This document shows, in pieces, positions 46,248 through 54,830 of a DNA stretch of 64,000 nucleotides. The stretch spans positions 326,111 through 390,110 of the forward strand of contig NZ_JATAAF010000001.1 in assembly GCF_030341905.1 (NCBI RefSeq), written 5' to 3'. Position numbers and translations under genes: made by a program. The number at the start of each line of letters is the position of its first letter. The stretch's first letter is position 1. The notes below the pieces were generated by a model. The model made no database searches, was not told where the DNA came from, and saw only the letters and a program-made list of their open reading frames with translations. The DNA comes from Porticoccus sp. W117. Its GTDB lineage: Bacteria; Pseudomonadota; Gammaproteobacteria; Pseudomonadales; Porticoccaceae.

Positions 46248-47582
46248 TTATTCATAGTCGTTGATTTCAATCTGAGTAATCGCCTGATAAACCAGGCTGC
46301 GTAGTTTCTGGTGAGCATCCACGCCCTTGGCCGGAACAAGCTGCGTCATAAAAACCACGAGCAGTTCTTCCCGGGGATCGACCCAATAGGTGGTGAAGTA
46401 GGCGCCACCCCAGCCATATTGGCCAACAGAACCAAGCTCACCGCTGGCACCTAAATCATGGGTCACATAAAAACCCAAACCAAAACCGTTGCCTTTGTTA
46501 AAGGGCAGACCATCCAGGTGATTCACGGTCATCAGTTCAACGGTTTTGGGAGAGAGGATACGCTTGCCGTCTAGCTCGCCGCCGTTCAGTAACATTTGCA
46601 GATAGCGCGAATAATCCATGGCGGTGGACAGTAGCCCCGCGCCCCCGGAAAAGCTTTTTCTGGGGCCGTTCAGGTAAGCCCCCTGACCTATGTGTGTACC
46701 GGGATTGGGCGCCCGCTCGATATCGTCTTTGTCGGTGGACGAGTACACCACCGCGAGACGCGCCTTTTTACTTTTTGGCAGGTAGAAATGAGTATCGTGC
46801 ATCCCCAAGGGTTCGAATAGGCGGGTCTTTAGAAAGGCATCCAATGTCTGACCAGAGGCCTTTTCGATCACAACCCCTAAAATGTCGGTGCTGTAGCCAT
46901 AGACAAACTTCTCGCCCGGCTGGGCCTCGAAGGGTAAGGCCGCCATGCGGTTAACAGTCTCGGCGATAGGTTCATCCCGATCCGCAAAGTAATAACCCTG
47001 AATACCCGCTGCTTTCCAGCGATCCGCTGCCAAACCCTCGCCATAGCCAACACCGGCAGTATGAGTCAGCAGGTCGCGAATGGTAATAGGACGTTTAGCA
47101 TCAACTACTTGATAGCCGCCCGCTTCATCGACCACCGCAACGGTGGTCTTGGCAAATTCAGGCAGGTATTTATCCACCGGGTCTGAGATCAGCAAGCGCC
47201 CTTCTTCCTGCAGCAACATAATGCCCACACTGACCAGGCTTTTCGTTTGCGAAGCGATGCGAAACAGGGTATCGCGTTGCATGGGCTGGTTGGACTCCAG
47301 ATCGCGATAGCCAAAGGCTTTCCAGTAGGCAACCCGCCCCTTGCGCGCCACCAAGGCCACGCTTCCGGCAAGTTTCTTATTGTCCACATAGGCCTGCAAC
47401 TGCTTATCCAAACGCTGCAGGCGATCGGAAGACATGCCCAATGCTTCGGGCGACGCCGCAGGCAAATCGCCTGCCCTGACCAGGGAGCAGGCCAGCAGTA
47501 ACGACAGCACCCACAAGACCGACGCGGGAATGCTAATTGCCTTACTCGTTTTTGCGCCAAGAAATAACACGGATGATTTCAT
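46248..47582 (-). CDS. Exported serine hydrolase (beta-lactamase class C / esterase fold)
   Basis: 444 residues with an N-terminal signal segment (about 1-37, SVLWVLSLLLACSLVRA). The penicillin-binding fold keeps the nucleophile motif Ser111-Gln-Thr-Lys114 in RIASQTKSLVSVG and a Tyr motif in FVYGYSTDILGVV. GWGGAYFTTYWVDP probably supplies the third motif. This group includes EstB-like esterases and peptidases as well as beta-lactamases. In a polysaccharide locus a carbohydrate esterase role, such as removal of an acyl group from sugar, is plausible but unproven. It is the last gene of the locus. Confidence 0.82.
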   Translation of the reverse strand: MKSSVLFLGAKTSKAISIPASVLWVLSLLLACSLVRAGDLPAASPEALGMSSDRLQRLDKQLQAYVDNKKLAGSVALVARKGRVAYWKAFGYRDLESNQPMQRDTLFRIASQTKSLVSVGIMLLQEEGRLLISDPVDKYLPEFAKTTVAVVDEAGGYQVVDAKRPITIRDLLTHTAGVGYGEGLAADRWKAAGIQGYYFADRDEPIAETVNRMAALPFEAQPGEKFVYGYSTDILGVVIEKASGQTLDAFLKTRLFEPLGMHDTHFYLPKSKKARLAVVYSSTDKDDIERAPNPGTHIGQGAYLNGPRKSFSGGAGLLSTAMDYSRYLQMLLNGGELDGKRILSPKTVELMTVNHLDGLPFNKGNGFGLGFYVTHDLGASGELGSVGQYGWGGAYFTTYWVDPREELLVVFMTQLVPAKGVDAHQKLRSLVYQAITQIEINDYE

Positions 47583-47601
47583 CTACTTCTCTTTATTTTT
47601 C

Positions 47602-49017
47602 TTACTCGGTTTTTTCAGCCAGTGCTTTCTCGGCCTGCGCTTTTTCAAACGCTTCGTGACGTTTTATGTCTCGTTTTTCGCGCTCCGAGAGTTTCTTTTT
47701 CTTCGCTTCCAGCAGTGTCCACACTTTTTCCTGCATATCGCGCATGCGCGCTTCAAGGGGCTGTAATGGTGGTAAGTTACTAACTGGGCTGTCTAAATAA
47801 AAGTAACTGGTGGCTGACACGTCATCCGTGCGGTAGTAGTTCACCCCCCAGCCTTTTCTTTCATAAGGATCCAGGCTGTCATCATCTAAAAAGCGCAAAT
47901 GCTCGATTGGCTCACCGCCTGGGTCGCCCATGCGCAGCCCTTTGGTATCGGCACTCCACACAGGGATTACTGGCATGCCATCGTCTCTAATTTTCGCCAG
48001 TACATCCTGGTGTACATGCCCCATCTGTTGCACGGTTACTTTAATATCTTCATGAAAATAAACCGCGTCTTTAATATGGTAGCGATAAAGGGTGTGCAAG
48101 TTGTGGTCGGTATCGGTGATCATTGAGCCAAACTGCTGACCGATATACTCACCCTGGCCCCAGCCAGTGCCAATATAGTCTTCTGTACCTGTCCCTACCA
48201 ACGATGGCAATTCATTATCGCCATCGAGATAGATTTTCACTTCGCCTTCGCCAAACCAGGATTCATCGTAGCCAGCACTGCCGATAATGCCGACGTTGGT
48301 GCCAATAAAGCGACCAGTGCCTTGTACTTTGGGCAGAATTTCAAAATCTTTTGCTAATTCGGTTTGATGATCTCTGCGCCAGTGAGCGTGAAAGTACATG
48401 GCATCATCAGGTAAGGCGTCTACCTGTACCATATTAATGTCATACCAAAAAAGCACTTGCGATGACGATTCATTGACGATTTCGATTTTTGCGCCATCGC
48501 GAAACGGCATTGGAATAGTAAAGTTAAACGAGCGCCCTTCCGGGTTAGAAAACAGCTCGCTGTCAAAACGGGTCATCTCGCCCAGGGCATTGCCAAAAAA
48601 GTCCGCGATAGGGGCAGATACCGCAGGTTTGTCTTCACCGTCCCAGTACATATTGATGACAACCCCACGACGTTGCTCGGGCGTAACCGCAATTGAGCCA
48701 CTCATCCACATGCGCTGAATAATGCCAGCCCCTTCAGCTTGTAAAATATTTTGGGTAGCACCCGGTTGGACAATGAAAAAGGCATTGCCCTTCGCGCCCT
48801 TGTTGGTGATACCACCTTTGCCTTTTGCACCGGTTGGATTTTCTGGGCTGAACCAGCGAGTAATAGTGCCTTTAGCGGGTTTGCTATAAAGCTCTGAGTT
48901 GGTTTGCGCTTTGTCGTCCTTAAAGACTGCTGCGCCGGTTTTGGCCGTGTTGGTGGTTGAGCTACAGGCGCTTAATAACAATGCAGTAAGCGCGCTACAA
49001 GTTAGTTTTGCTTGCAT
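47602..49017 (-). CDS. GH172 (DUF2961) glycoside hydrolase, lipoprotein
   Basis: 471 residues. A lipoprotein signal ends LLLSAC18. The DUF2961 domain (about residues 40-400) has ITRWFSPENPTGAKGKGG, MWMSGSIAVTPEQRRGVVINMYWDGE, FFGNALGEM, TGTEDYIGTGWGQGEY and DPGGEPIEHLRFLDDD. GH172 members act on alpha-D-arabinofuranose, alpha-D-fructofuranose and related linkages. The C-terminal 60 residues are a charged Lys/Glu/Ala helix, probably a coiled coil and unusual for the family. The exact substrate cannot be read. Confidence 0.87.
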   Translation of the reverse strand: MQAKLTCSALTALLLSACSSTTNTAKTGAAVFKDDKAQTNSELYSKPAKGTITRWFSPENPTGAKGKGGITNKGAKGNAFFIVQPGATQNILQAEGAGIIQRMWMSGSIAVTPEQRRGVVINMYWDGEDKPAVSAPIADFFGNALGEMTRFDSELFSNPEGRSFNFTIPMPFRDGAKIEIVNESSSQVLFWYDINMVQVDALPDDAMYFHAHWRRDHQTELAKDFEILPKVQGTGRFIGTNVGIIGSAGYDESWFGEGEVKIYLDGDNELPSLVGTGTEDYIGTGWGQGEYIGQQFGSMITDTDHNLHTLYRYHIKDAVYFHEDIKVTVQQMGHVHQDVLAKIRDDGMPVIPVWSADTKGLRMGDPGGEPIEHLRFLDDDSLDPYERKGWGVNYYRTDDVSATSYFYLDSPVSNLPPLQPLEARMRDMQEKVWTLLEAKKKKLSEREKRDIKRHEAFEKAQAEKALAEKTE

Positions 49018-49020
49018 TGT

Positions 49021-49254
49021 TCAGGTTTCCCAATTAATTAACGCACTGACCGCTAAGGATGCACGGTCAGAAACGTAGTGCGCATTAACATAGTGCGCAT
49101 TGGTCGTACTGGTATCTGGACGTGCAACGACCTCAAGTGTTATCGAATGCTTTGCTTTAGGCTGGGCCTCACTGCCCGATGAAGATGATTCAGAGAAGCC
49201 CGATAACAACACTGCAGCGGCCGTCAGTGATAAGCAGACTGGTTTCATACGCAT
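49021..49254 (-). CDS. 77-residue exported orphan with a degraded lipobox
   Basis: MRMKPVCLSLTAAAVLLSGF has the shape of a lipoprotein signal, but the Cys expected after LLSG is Phe. A Ser-rich spacer (ESSSSGS) follows, then a 5-residue duplication NAHYV-NAHYV encoded by a 15-bp tandem repeat. It fits exactly between the MGH1-like gene and the GH172 gene, with gaps of 8 and 3 bp, so it is translated in the operon or is the remnant of a longer gene. No family is recognised, and no clear ribosome site is seen. Confidence 0.45.
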   Translation of the reverse strand: MRMKPVCLSLTAAAVLLSGFSESSSSGSEAQPKAKHSITLEVVARPDTSTTNAHYVNAHYVSDRASLAVSALINWET

Positions 49255-49262
49255 CGTTTATT

Positions 49263-51422
49263 TTACTTTGCCAAAGTCACGTTAATTTCTGAGTTAAGCG
49301 ATGGCGCACAGGCGCTTGGTTCGTTGTCAACCAGTACAACTAAGCCAGGCTGTTGTCCTTGTTTGCCACTATCCCAGTCTTTTTTCCAGATCACGTCGAT
49401 TTCGCGGCCGTGATACAAGACATTGCCCAAATAAAAGTCATTCCATTTGTTTTCAGGGACTAAGGGGGCAATGGTAAATTCAGGCTTGTGACTGGCTTTA
49501 AAGCCGAGCAAATCGCTGATGATAATGTCGTTAAACGACGAATGGTTATAATCAATTTCACCGCCCATCTGCCCTAATCGAGTGTCTTTGTTACCTTCTT
49601 TGGCGTAACCTGTGCTGGTGACTGGTAAGTAGTATTCGCCAATCGCCCAACTGTCTTCATAGCCTGTTTCTTTGGTGCCACGTGAGCGGTGCAGCTCAAC
49701 ATATTCTTGTAAATAATCGAAGTACTTAGCTTGCCAGTCATCACGGGTTTCAACTGGCGCATAGTTACGAACAAAATTGGCATAAGACTTACCAATAATC
49801 GAATTTAACAGCGGCCAGCCGCGCCCGTTCCATGAGTAGGCAAGCTCATTAAAGTAAGGGCTACGTCTTTCCACGGAGGTGATACCAAAGTTTCCTGCAA
49901 AGCCCTCTACATCGTTTAGCTGTTGCCAGGCAAGGTTATATTTACTGTCGCCTTGCGGCACGATGCCGTCAAAATACCAGGGCACATAACCGACAGATTC
50001 GCGCATAGGGGTTTCATAGGATGGCATGTGATAGGCGTCGCCATCACCATCTACTTTAGCGGCATAAATATTGTCGTCTGCGGTATGGGTTTTAAAGAAA
50101 GACTGCTCATCATTCCAAAGCACGTCGAGAATTTTTGCGCGCAACTGCTCGGCTCTATTTGTGTAATCTGTGGCTTTGCCCCTATATTCAGCCGCTTTAG
50201 GATCTGTATCGCCTAACTCTGCCGCACGCCGCGTCATCAATCTTGCCATCGACAGCAAATCCGCATACATGTAGCTATTTAAACTGGGGCGTACCGTATT
50301 GATTTGCGGATAGTTCTTGTCTAAAAAACTGCCTTGTCCATCTCGCTTATAGCCATTATCAACAAAGGCGTTAAAATCCAGCCCGCTTTTGCCTTGTTTA
50401 AACTTATTCCACAGCCCCCAGCCATTATAAGTATCGCCAATGTTATCGGTGGTGAAATAGCTAAATGGCCCTTCGGACTGAACCATAGCGGCCTGAGTGG
50501 AAGCGGCATATTCCATGCAGTCATGGGCATCAAGGTTTTTGAACATGCCGTCGGTTATTTTGCCCTTGGCATTCACTGTAAAGTCGTTATCCCAATCGCC
50601 AAAGTGATCTTCCATGCCGGTAAGCACTTTGTCTTTCCACAGCTCACTTTCACTCCAGCTCTCATCCCACACATCAGGATGCACTTGCAAGAAGGCGTCA
50701 ACCGCATTGTTTAGCCAAACGCTGTTGTTGTGCGCATAGTCGCGAACCACATAAGAAAGAGTGCGATCATAACCTCCCATGTACGCTCGGTTAGCCCCTT
50801 CACCGTGATACCAATAGATGGCGTAGTCTCTTAAATATTGGCTGTCTCTTAACCATCGGCCGTCATAAAACTGTAACCCTGCTGGACAAACAATGGCCGT
50901 GCCGGGCGATTCATGGCCTTGGCCGTTTGGAAATTCACTGACGTTCCAGACTTTACGACTTAAATTGGCATCTTGGTACTCGTGTAAATGTTTGCGATAC
51001 ACCCACCAACGATAGGCATAGACTTCGTTAAAGGCATTGTCGGGGCTTTCAAAATAGGGCGTGTTGTCACGCAAAAAGACAAAAGCGTCATCGTTGTGAA
51101 TGCATGAAATATCCCCTCCCCTTTCGGTTTTGGTTCGACATGGCGCTCTGCCACGGATATTGCTTGACTGACCTTCTATACCAACCAGGTTGTCAATGAT
51201 CGGACCATAATTATTAAACTCATTGACGTAGGTTTTGAGATTCTTGATTGCCTTAGCCTTAAGCGCATTGCGTGTATCCTTTATTTCTTGCGCATCAACC
51301 GAGCAAGCAGCAAGAGCATTGCTGGTATCTTCAGCGTCAGTGCTGCAACCGCTAGCAATCAGGATAAATGTCGCCAGCAGGCTAACTCGGAAGATTCCAG
51401 GGTGAGCTTTATCATTGTTCAC
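49263..51422 (-). CDS. MGH1/GH63-like (alpha/alpha)6 glycoside hydrolase, lipoprotein
   Basis: 719 residues. GTG start; the lipobox is LIASGC. The (alpha/alpha)6 catalytic region has YAYRWWVYRKHLHEYQ, QFYDGRWLRDSQYLRDYAIYW, YLVRPSLNSY-like TVRPSLNSYMYADL, YVPWYFDGIVP, YSWNGRGWPLLNS, SWAIGEYYLP and SSFNDIIISDLLG. The C-terminal beta cap is VLYHGREIDVIWKKDW. The likely acid residues are in the RWLRDSQYL and NGRGWP regions. It is a paralogue of the 618-residue protein two genes upstream, with insertions carrying extra cysteines. In clan GH-G relatives the substrates are alpha-linked sugars; specificity here is unknown. Confidence 0.8.
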   Translation of the reverse strand: MNNDKAHPGIFRVSLLATFILIASGCSTDAEDTSNALAACSVDAQEIKDTRNALKAKAIKNLKTYVNEFNNYGPIIDNLVGIEGQSSNIRGRAPCRTKTERGGDISCIHNDDAFVFLRDNTPYFESPDNAFNEVYAYRWWVYRKHLHEYQDANLSRKVWNVSEFPNGQGHESPGTAIVCPAGLQFYDGRWLRDSQYLRDYAIYWYHGEGANRAYMGGYDRTLSYVVRDYAHNNSVWLNNAVDAFLQVHPDVWDESWSESELWKDKVLTGMEDHFGDWDNDFTVNAKGKITDGMFKNLDAHDCMEYAASTQAAMVQSEGPFSYFTTDNIGDTYNGWGLWNKFKQGKSGLDFNAFVDNGYKRDGQGSFLDKNYPQINTVRPSLNSYMYADLLSMARLMTRRAAELGDTDPKAAEYRGKATDYTNRAEQLRAKILDVLWNDEQSFFKTHTADDNIYAAKVDGDGDAYHMPSYETPMRESVGYVPWYFDGIVPQGDSKYNLAWQQLNDVEGFAGNFGITSVERRSPYFNELAYSWNGRGWPLLNSIIGKSYANFVRNYAPVETRDDWQAKYFDYLQEYVELHRSRGTKETGYEDSWAIGEYYLPVTSTGYAKEGNKDTRLGQMGGEIDYNHSSFNDIIISDLLGFKASHKPEFTIAPLVPENKWNDFYLGNVLYHGREIDVIWKKDWDSGKQGQQPGLVVLVDNEPSACAPSLNSEINVTLAK

Positions 51423-51510
51423 AATAATTCTATTCTCTCTGTATGTATCGCCGATTTATTTAAACCGACCAAAACCCCTATTTTTTGTCTATTAAAAAGC
51501 GACCTTGCCT

Positions 51511-52953
51511 TTACCTTTTCGTGTTTTGATACCAGCTAATTACCTCTTTAACCAACGCCCGCGTTTTCTTGGGATGTGTTTCGCTTACGTTATTGCTTTC
51601 ACCCGGGTCAGTGAGCAAATCATACAGTTGCGGCTCACTGCCATCGTATTTACAGAGTAACTTCCATTTGCCGGAACGAACCGCCAGATCGAGGTAATTT
51701 TCTGTAATACCTTTATAGATGTGACGATCTGGAAGACGGTTAAAAAACAGCGGCTGCTTGCGCGAGGCTTGCGATTTCCCCAGCAGGGTTTTAAGCAGGT
51801 TTTCACCATCGTAGCTCACGCCCTCAACCAACTCAGCATCCGCGAATTCAAGTAAAGACGGCACAATATCGATAGAAGAAAAAACCGAATCTTTATTGCG
51901 GCTACCAATGACATCTTTGGCCATGAACGCTGGCCCCCAAACAATCAGTGGTGAGCGAATACCGCCTTCATAAAGGTGCGCTTTGTAGCCTTTTAAACCG
52001 TTGGCGTCGCCAATACCGGGATCGGGCCCGTTATCAGACGCAAACAGGATCAAGGTGTTATTCTGTAACCTTTTGTCTTGGCGAATATAGTCAAACAACG
52101 CTTCAAATTGCCTATCCATAGACTCTAGCACCGCCAAGTAAAGGCCACGTCTGCCACCAGAATTGGCAATGTTGTAGTCTTCTGCCGGTGGCCACCAGGG
52201 GCCATGTACATCATCAGGCCAGATATTGACGTAAAACGGCTTGCCGTCGTCGGCTGCTCTGTCAATAAAGCCTATGGCAGCATCGATAAAACCGGTGGTG
52301 ATCCGTGAACGCTGCATATACATATAGGGGCCTAAGCGCTCAGCATCTCTCCAGGTGCGATTAAATGTATTACGGCCATTGCGCGTCAGCGGCAGTAGCT
52401 TGGGTCCCATGCCTTCAAAATTAGTTAACGATTGATCAAAGCCATAGTCGGTAATGGGCGGCGCATCATCAACATCGCGCTGGCCGCCCATGTGCCATTT
52501 GCCAAAATGGCCGGTGGCGTAACCTGCCTTTTTTAGGGAGCGCGCCAACATGGGTGCTTTGGGATCAAGCCAGTTTTGGATGCCCCGCTTGGCGTTGGTG
52601 GCGCGGTTATCCAGATACGAGGTAATACCCCAACGCAACGGGTATTGCCCGGTCGACAAGGCTATACGTGATGGCGAGCACACGGGCGAGTTCACGTAAT
52701 ACTGCTCAAAAGCCATGCCTTCTTTAGCTAACTGGTCAATCGCTGGCGTATTGGCTACTTTACTGCCAAAGCTGGACAAATCCCCCCAACCCATATCGTC
52801 AATAAAAATAACAATAATATTGGGCTTATCGGCTGGCTCGTTTGCGTCACCTTCCAAGTAGTCCGCCATGGGCTTTAATGGATGTACGGCCAACAGCGCT
52901 ACTACCAATGGCTTAGATAAATGTTTAAAAATTGTATTCGTAAAGCGTTTCAT
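51511..52953 (-). CDS. S1-family sulfatase (formylglycine-dependent)
   Basis: 480 residues with a short hydrophobic N-terminal export segment (about 12-30). Calcium ligands are Asp52/Asp53 in VIFIDDMGWGDLSS. The maturation motif is Cys92-Ser-Pro-Ser-Arg in NSPVCSPSRIALSTG. It also has GKWHMGGQRD and the second metal site in FASDNGPDPG. The C-terminal subdomain PQLYDLLTDPGESNNV is typical of arylsulfatase-like enzymes. It removes sulfate esters from glycans after conversion of Cys92 to formylglycine. It lies between two MGH1-like genes, 8 bp from one of them. The S1 subfamily cannot be given without a search. Confidence 0.92.
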   Translation of the reverse strand: MKRFTNTIFKHLSKPLVVALLAVHPLKPMADYLEGDANEPADKPNIIVIFIDDMGWGDLSSFGSKVANTPAIDQLAKEGMAFEQYYVNSPVCSPSRIALSTGQYPLRWGITSYLDNRATNAKRGIQNWLDPKAPMLARSLKKAGYATGHFGKWHMGGQRDVDDAPPITDYGFDQSLTNFEGMGPKLLPLTRNGRNTFNRTWRDAERLGPYMYMQRSRITTGFIDAAIGFIDRAADDGKPFYVNIWPDDVHGPWWPPAEDYNIANSGGRRGLYLAVLESMDRQFEALFDYIRQDKRLQNNTLILFASDNGPDPGIGDANGLKGYKAHLYEGGIRSPLIVWGPAFMAKDVIGSRNKDSVFSSIDIVPSLLEFADAELVEGVSYDGENLLKTLLGKSQASRKQPLFFNRLPDRHIYKGITENYLDLAVRSGKWKLLCKYDGSEPQLYDLLTDPGESNNVSETHPKKTRALVKEVISWYQNTKR

Positions 52954-52961
52954 CTCGCGCT

Positions 52962-54818
52962 CTATTTCAATTTTATGGTTAATTTTTCAGTCAAATCTGT
53001 ACCACATTGAGCTAGCTCGTTATCCACCCACACGCACAGACCCGACTGGTCGCCGGCTTGCCCTGCATCCCAGTCCTGCTTCCAAACAATGTCCACATCA
53101 CGGTCGTGGTAGCGGATGTTACCCAGGTAAAAGTGATCCCACTGCCCTGTCGGCAACAGCGGTTGCAGTGAGAAGCGGTTGTCGTGTGAGGCGGTAAATC
53201 CCAGCAGGTCTTCGATCAACATGTCTGGAAAGGTGGAATGAAAATAATCTTTCACGCCGCCAAATTCAGCGCTCTTCGAGGGCAGGTAATATTCACCAAT
53301 ATTGCGCTCTTCCCCGTGCAGATGAACCAGCTTTTCGATATGGCTAAACAGTAGCTTCCTGTCTTTCGGGGTGACCTCTTGTTTGTAGTTTTTCAGGTAG
53401 TTGGCGTAGGCCTTATTCACCACCGAATTCTGGAAGGGCCAGCCGCGACCGTTCCAGGCATAGGCTTCTTCGTTGTAATAGGGGTGACGTTTTTCAGCGG
53501 TGGTCATACCCAACTTGCCCATAAAGCCTTCAGGGGATGACAACTGTGCCCAGGCGCCGTCGTATTGTGTTTCCCCTGCCGGGATCATGTTGAAGTACCA
53601 GGGGGTATAGCCGACGGATTCGCGCACGATGGAGGGCGTGTCTTTTGGCCCGTAGTTGTTATCCGCCGCCGTGTGGGAATAGAAAAATTGATCTTCCTGG
53701 TGCCACAGGGTGTCCAGCGTTTTGGCTTGCAACCTTTGTGCTCGCAGCAAGTAGTCCTCACTTTTCAGCTTGTCCCTTTTGTCAGCAGAACCCTCTGCCT
53801 TTAGGGCATAGAGGTTGCCCAGGGATTTCAGGTTGCCGTAGTAATAGCTGTTGATTGAGGGGCGCACCAGATAAACCAGTGGGTAGGCGTTGGCGAAGGC
53901 GCTGGTGTAAGCCTTAACGTGATCTGAGCCCCGCAGCTCGTCTATGGTCTTCCAGCCCTGGTAGTAATCGCGCCAGTCCTTTTCGGTATAGATGGCGTAG
54001 GGACCATCCCCTGCAACCAGAGGCAGGCTGGCGGAAATGGTAAACTCCATGCCATCGTAAAGGTCGAGCACCTTGTACAAGCCATCGGTGTTGCTGCCCC
54101 CTTTGCGCACGCGAAATTTGTCGTCCCATACCTGCTGGTGGGCTTCCATATGGGGAAGTAATTGATCTCGCCAGACATTGTCTGGGTGCACTTTCAGGAA
54201 GGCTTCGGTGCCGTCGATCATCCAACTGGAATAGTGGTGGCTTTCCGGACGGGCTATATAGCTGTGAAAGGGTCGCCCTTCGCGCTGATTGTGCTTGGAT
54301 GCGTGGCCGCTCATATAGAAGTCGATGTAGTCTTTCAGGTATTGGGTGTCGCGAAACCAGCGCATGTCGTAAAACTGGTGGCCGGCCGGGCAAGGGATAG
54401 CGCCACTGCGGCTACCGTGTCCCGGCCAGCCGAAAAACTCGGTGATGACCCAGTGTTCTTCCTGGGTATCCGGGTCTTTCCACAGGCGAAAATGCTTGGA
54501 CATCATCCACCAGCGGTAATTAAAAACCTCGGTAAAGTCTTCGCTGGGGCTAATAAAATAAGGAGCGTTGTCCGCCAAGAGCTGGCCGACATTGCCGGTG
54601 TTGAATGGCCCATCTGAGACAGGGCGATTCGAGTAGTTGTTAAATTCTTTAACATCCTGTGCCAGGGTTTGTCGGGCCTGGTTTTTCAGGCGCTGCATCT
54701 CAGCGGTTTTTTTATCTGCCTGGGCATCTGTTCCTGCATACCCGGAAAGTGACAGGCCAATGCCTAAAGCAAGCGCTGCCGCCATACCGAATCTTCGATT
54801 GAAGGTTAACTTTTTCAT
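52962..54818 (-). CDS. MGH1/GH63-like (alpha/alpha)6 glycoside hydrolase, periplasmic
   Basis: 618 residues with a Sec signal peptide (about 1-33, AAALALGIGLSLSGYAG). It is collinear with the 719-residue protein downstream: FNYRWWMMSKHFRLW, QFYDMRWFRDTQYLKDYIDFY, HHYSSWMIDGTEAFLKVHP, VRPSINSYYYGNLKSL, GYTPWYFNMIP, YAWNGRGWPFQNSVVNKAY, NIGEYYLPS, HSTFPDMLIEDLLG and IRYHDRDVDIVWKQDWDAG. Shared arrangement points to the same fold and clan, with divergence in loops. Its 3' end lies 8 bp from the sulfatase start. The pair may split alpha-linkages of the same glycan from different ends or before and after desulfation; this is inference. Confidence 0.8.
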   Translation of the reverse strand: MKKLTFNRRFGMAAALALGIGLSLSGYAGTDAQADKKTAEMQRLKNQARQTLAQDVKEFNNYSNRPVSDGPFNTGNVGQLLADNAPYFISPSEDFTEVFNYRWWMMSKHFRLWKDPDTQEEHWVITEFFGWPGHGSRSGAIPCPAGHQFYDMRWFRDTQYLKDYIDFYMSGHASKHNQREGRPFHSYIARPESHHYSSWMIDGTEAFLKVHPDNVWRDQLLPHMEAHQQVWDDKFRVRKGGSNTDGLYKVLDLYDGMEFTISASLPLVAGDGPYAIYTEKDWRDYYQGWKTIDELRGSDHVKAYTSAFANAYPLVYLVRPSINSYYYGNLKSLGNLYALKAEGSADKRDKLKSEDYLLRAQRLQAKTLDTLWHQEDQFFYSHTAADNNYGPKDTPSIVRESVGYTPWYFNMIPAGETQYDGAWAQLSSPEGFMGKLGMTTAEKRHPYYNEEAYAWNGRGWPFQNSVVNKAYANYLKNYKQEVTPKDRKLLFSHIEKLVHLHGEERNIGEYYLPSKSAEFGGVKDYFHSTFPDMLIEDLLGFTASHDNRFSLQPLLPTGQWDHFYLGNIRYHDRDVDIVWKQDWDAGQAGDQSGLCVWVDNELAQCGTDLTEKLTIKLK

Positions 54819-54830
54819 TTCACGCCCTGC

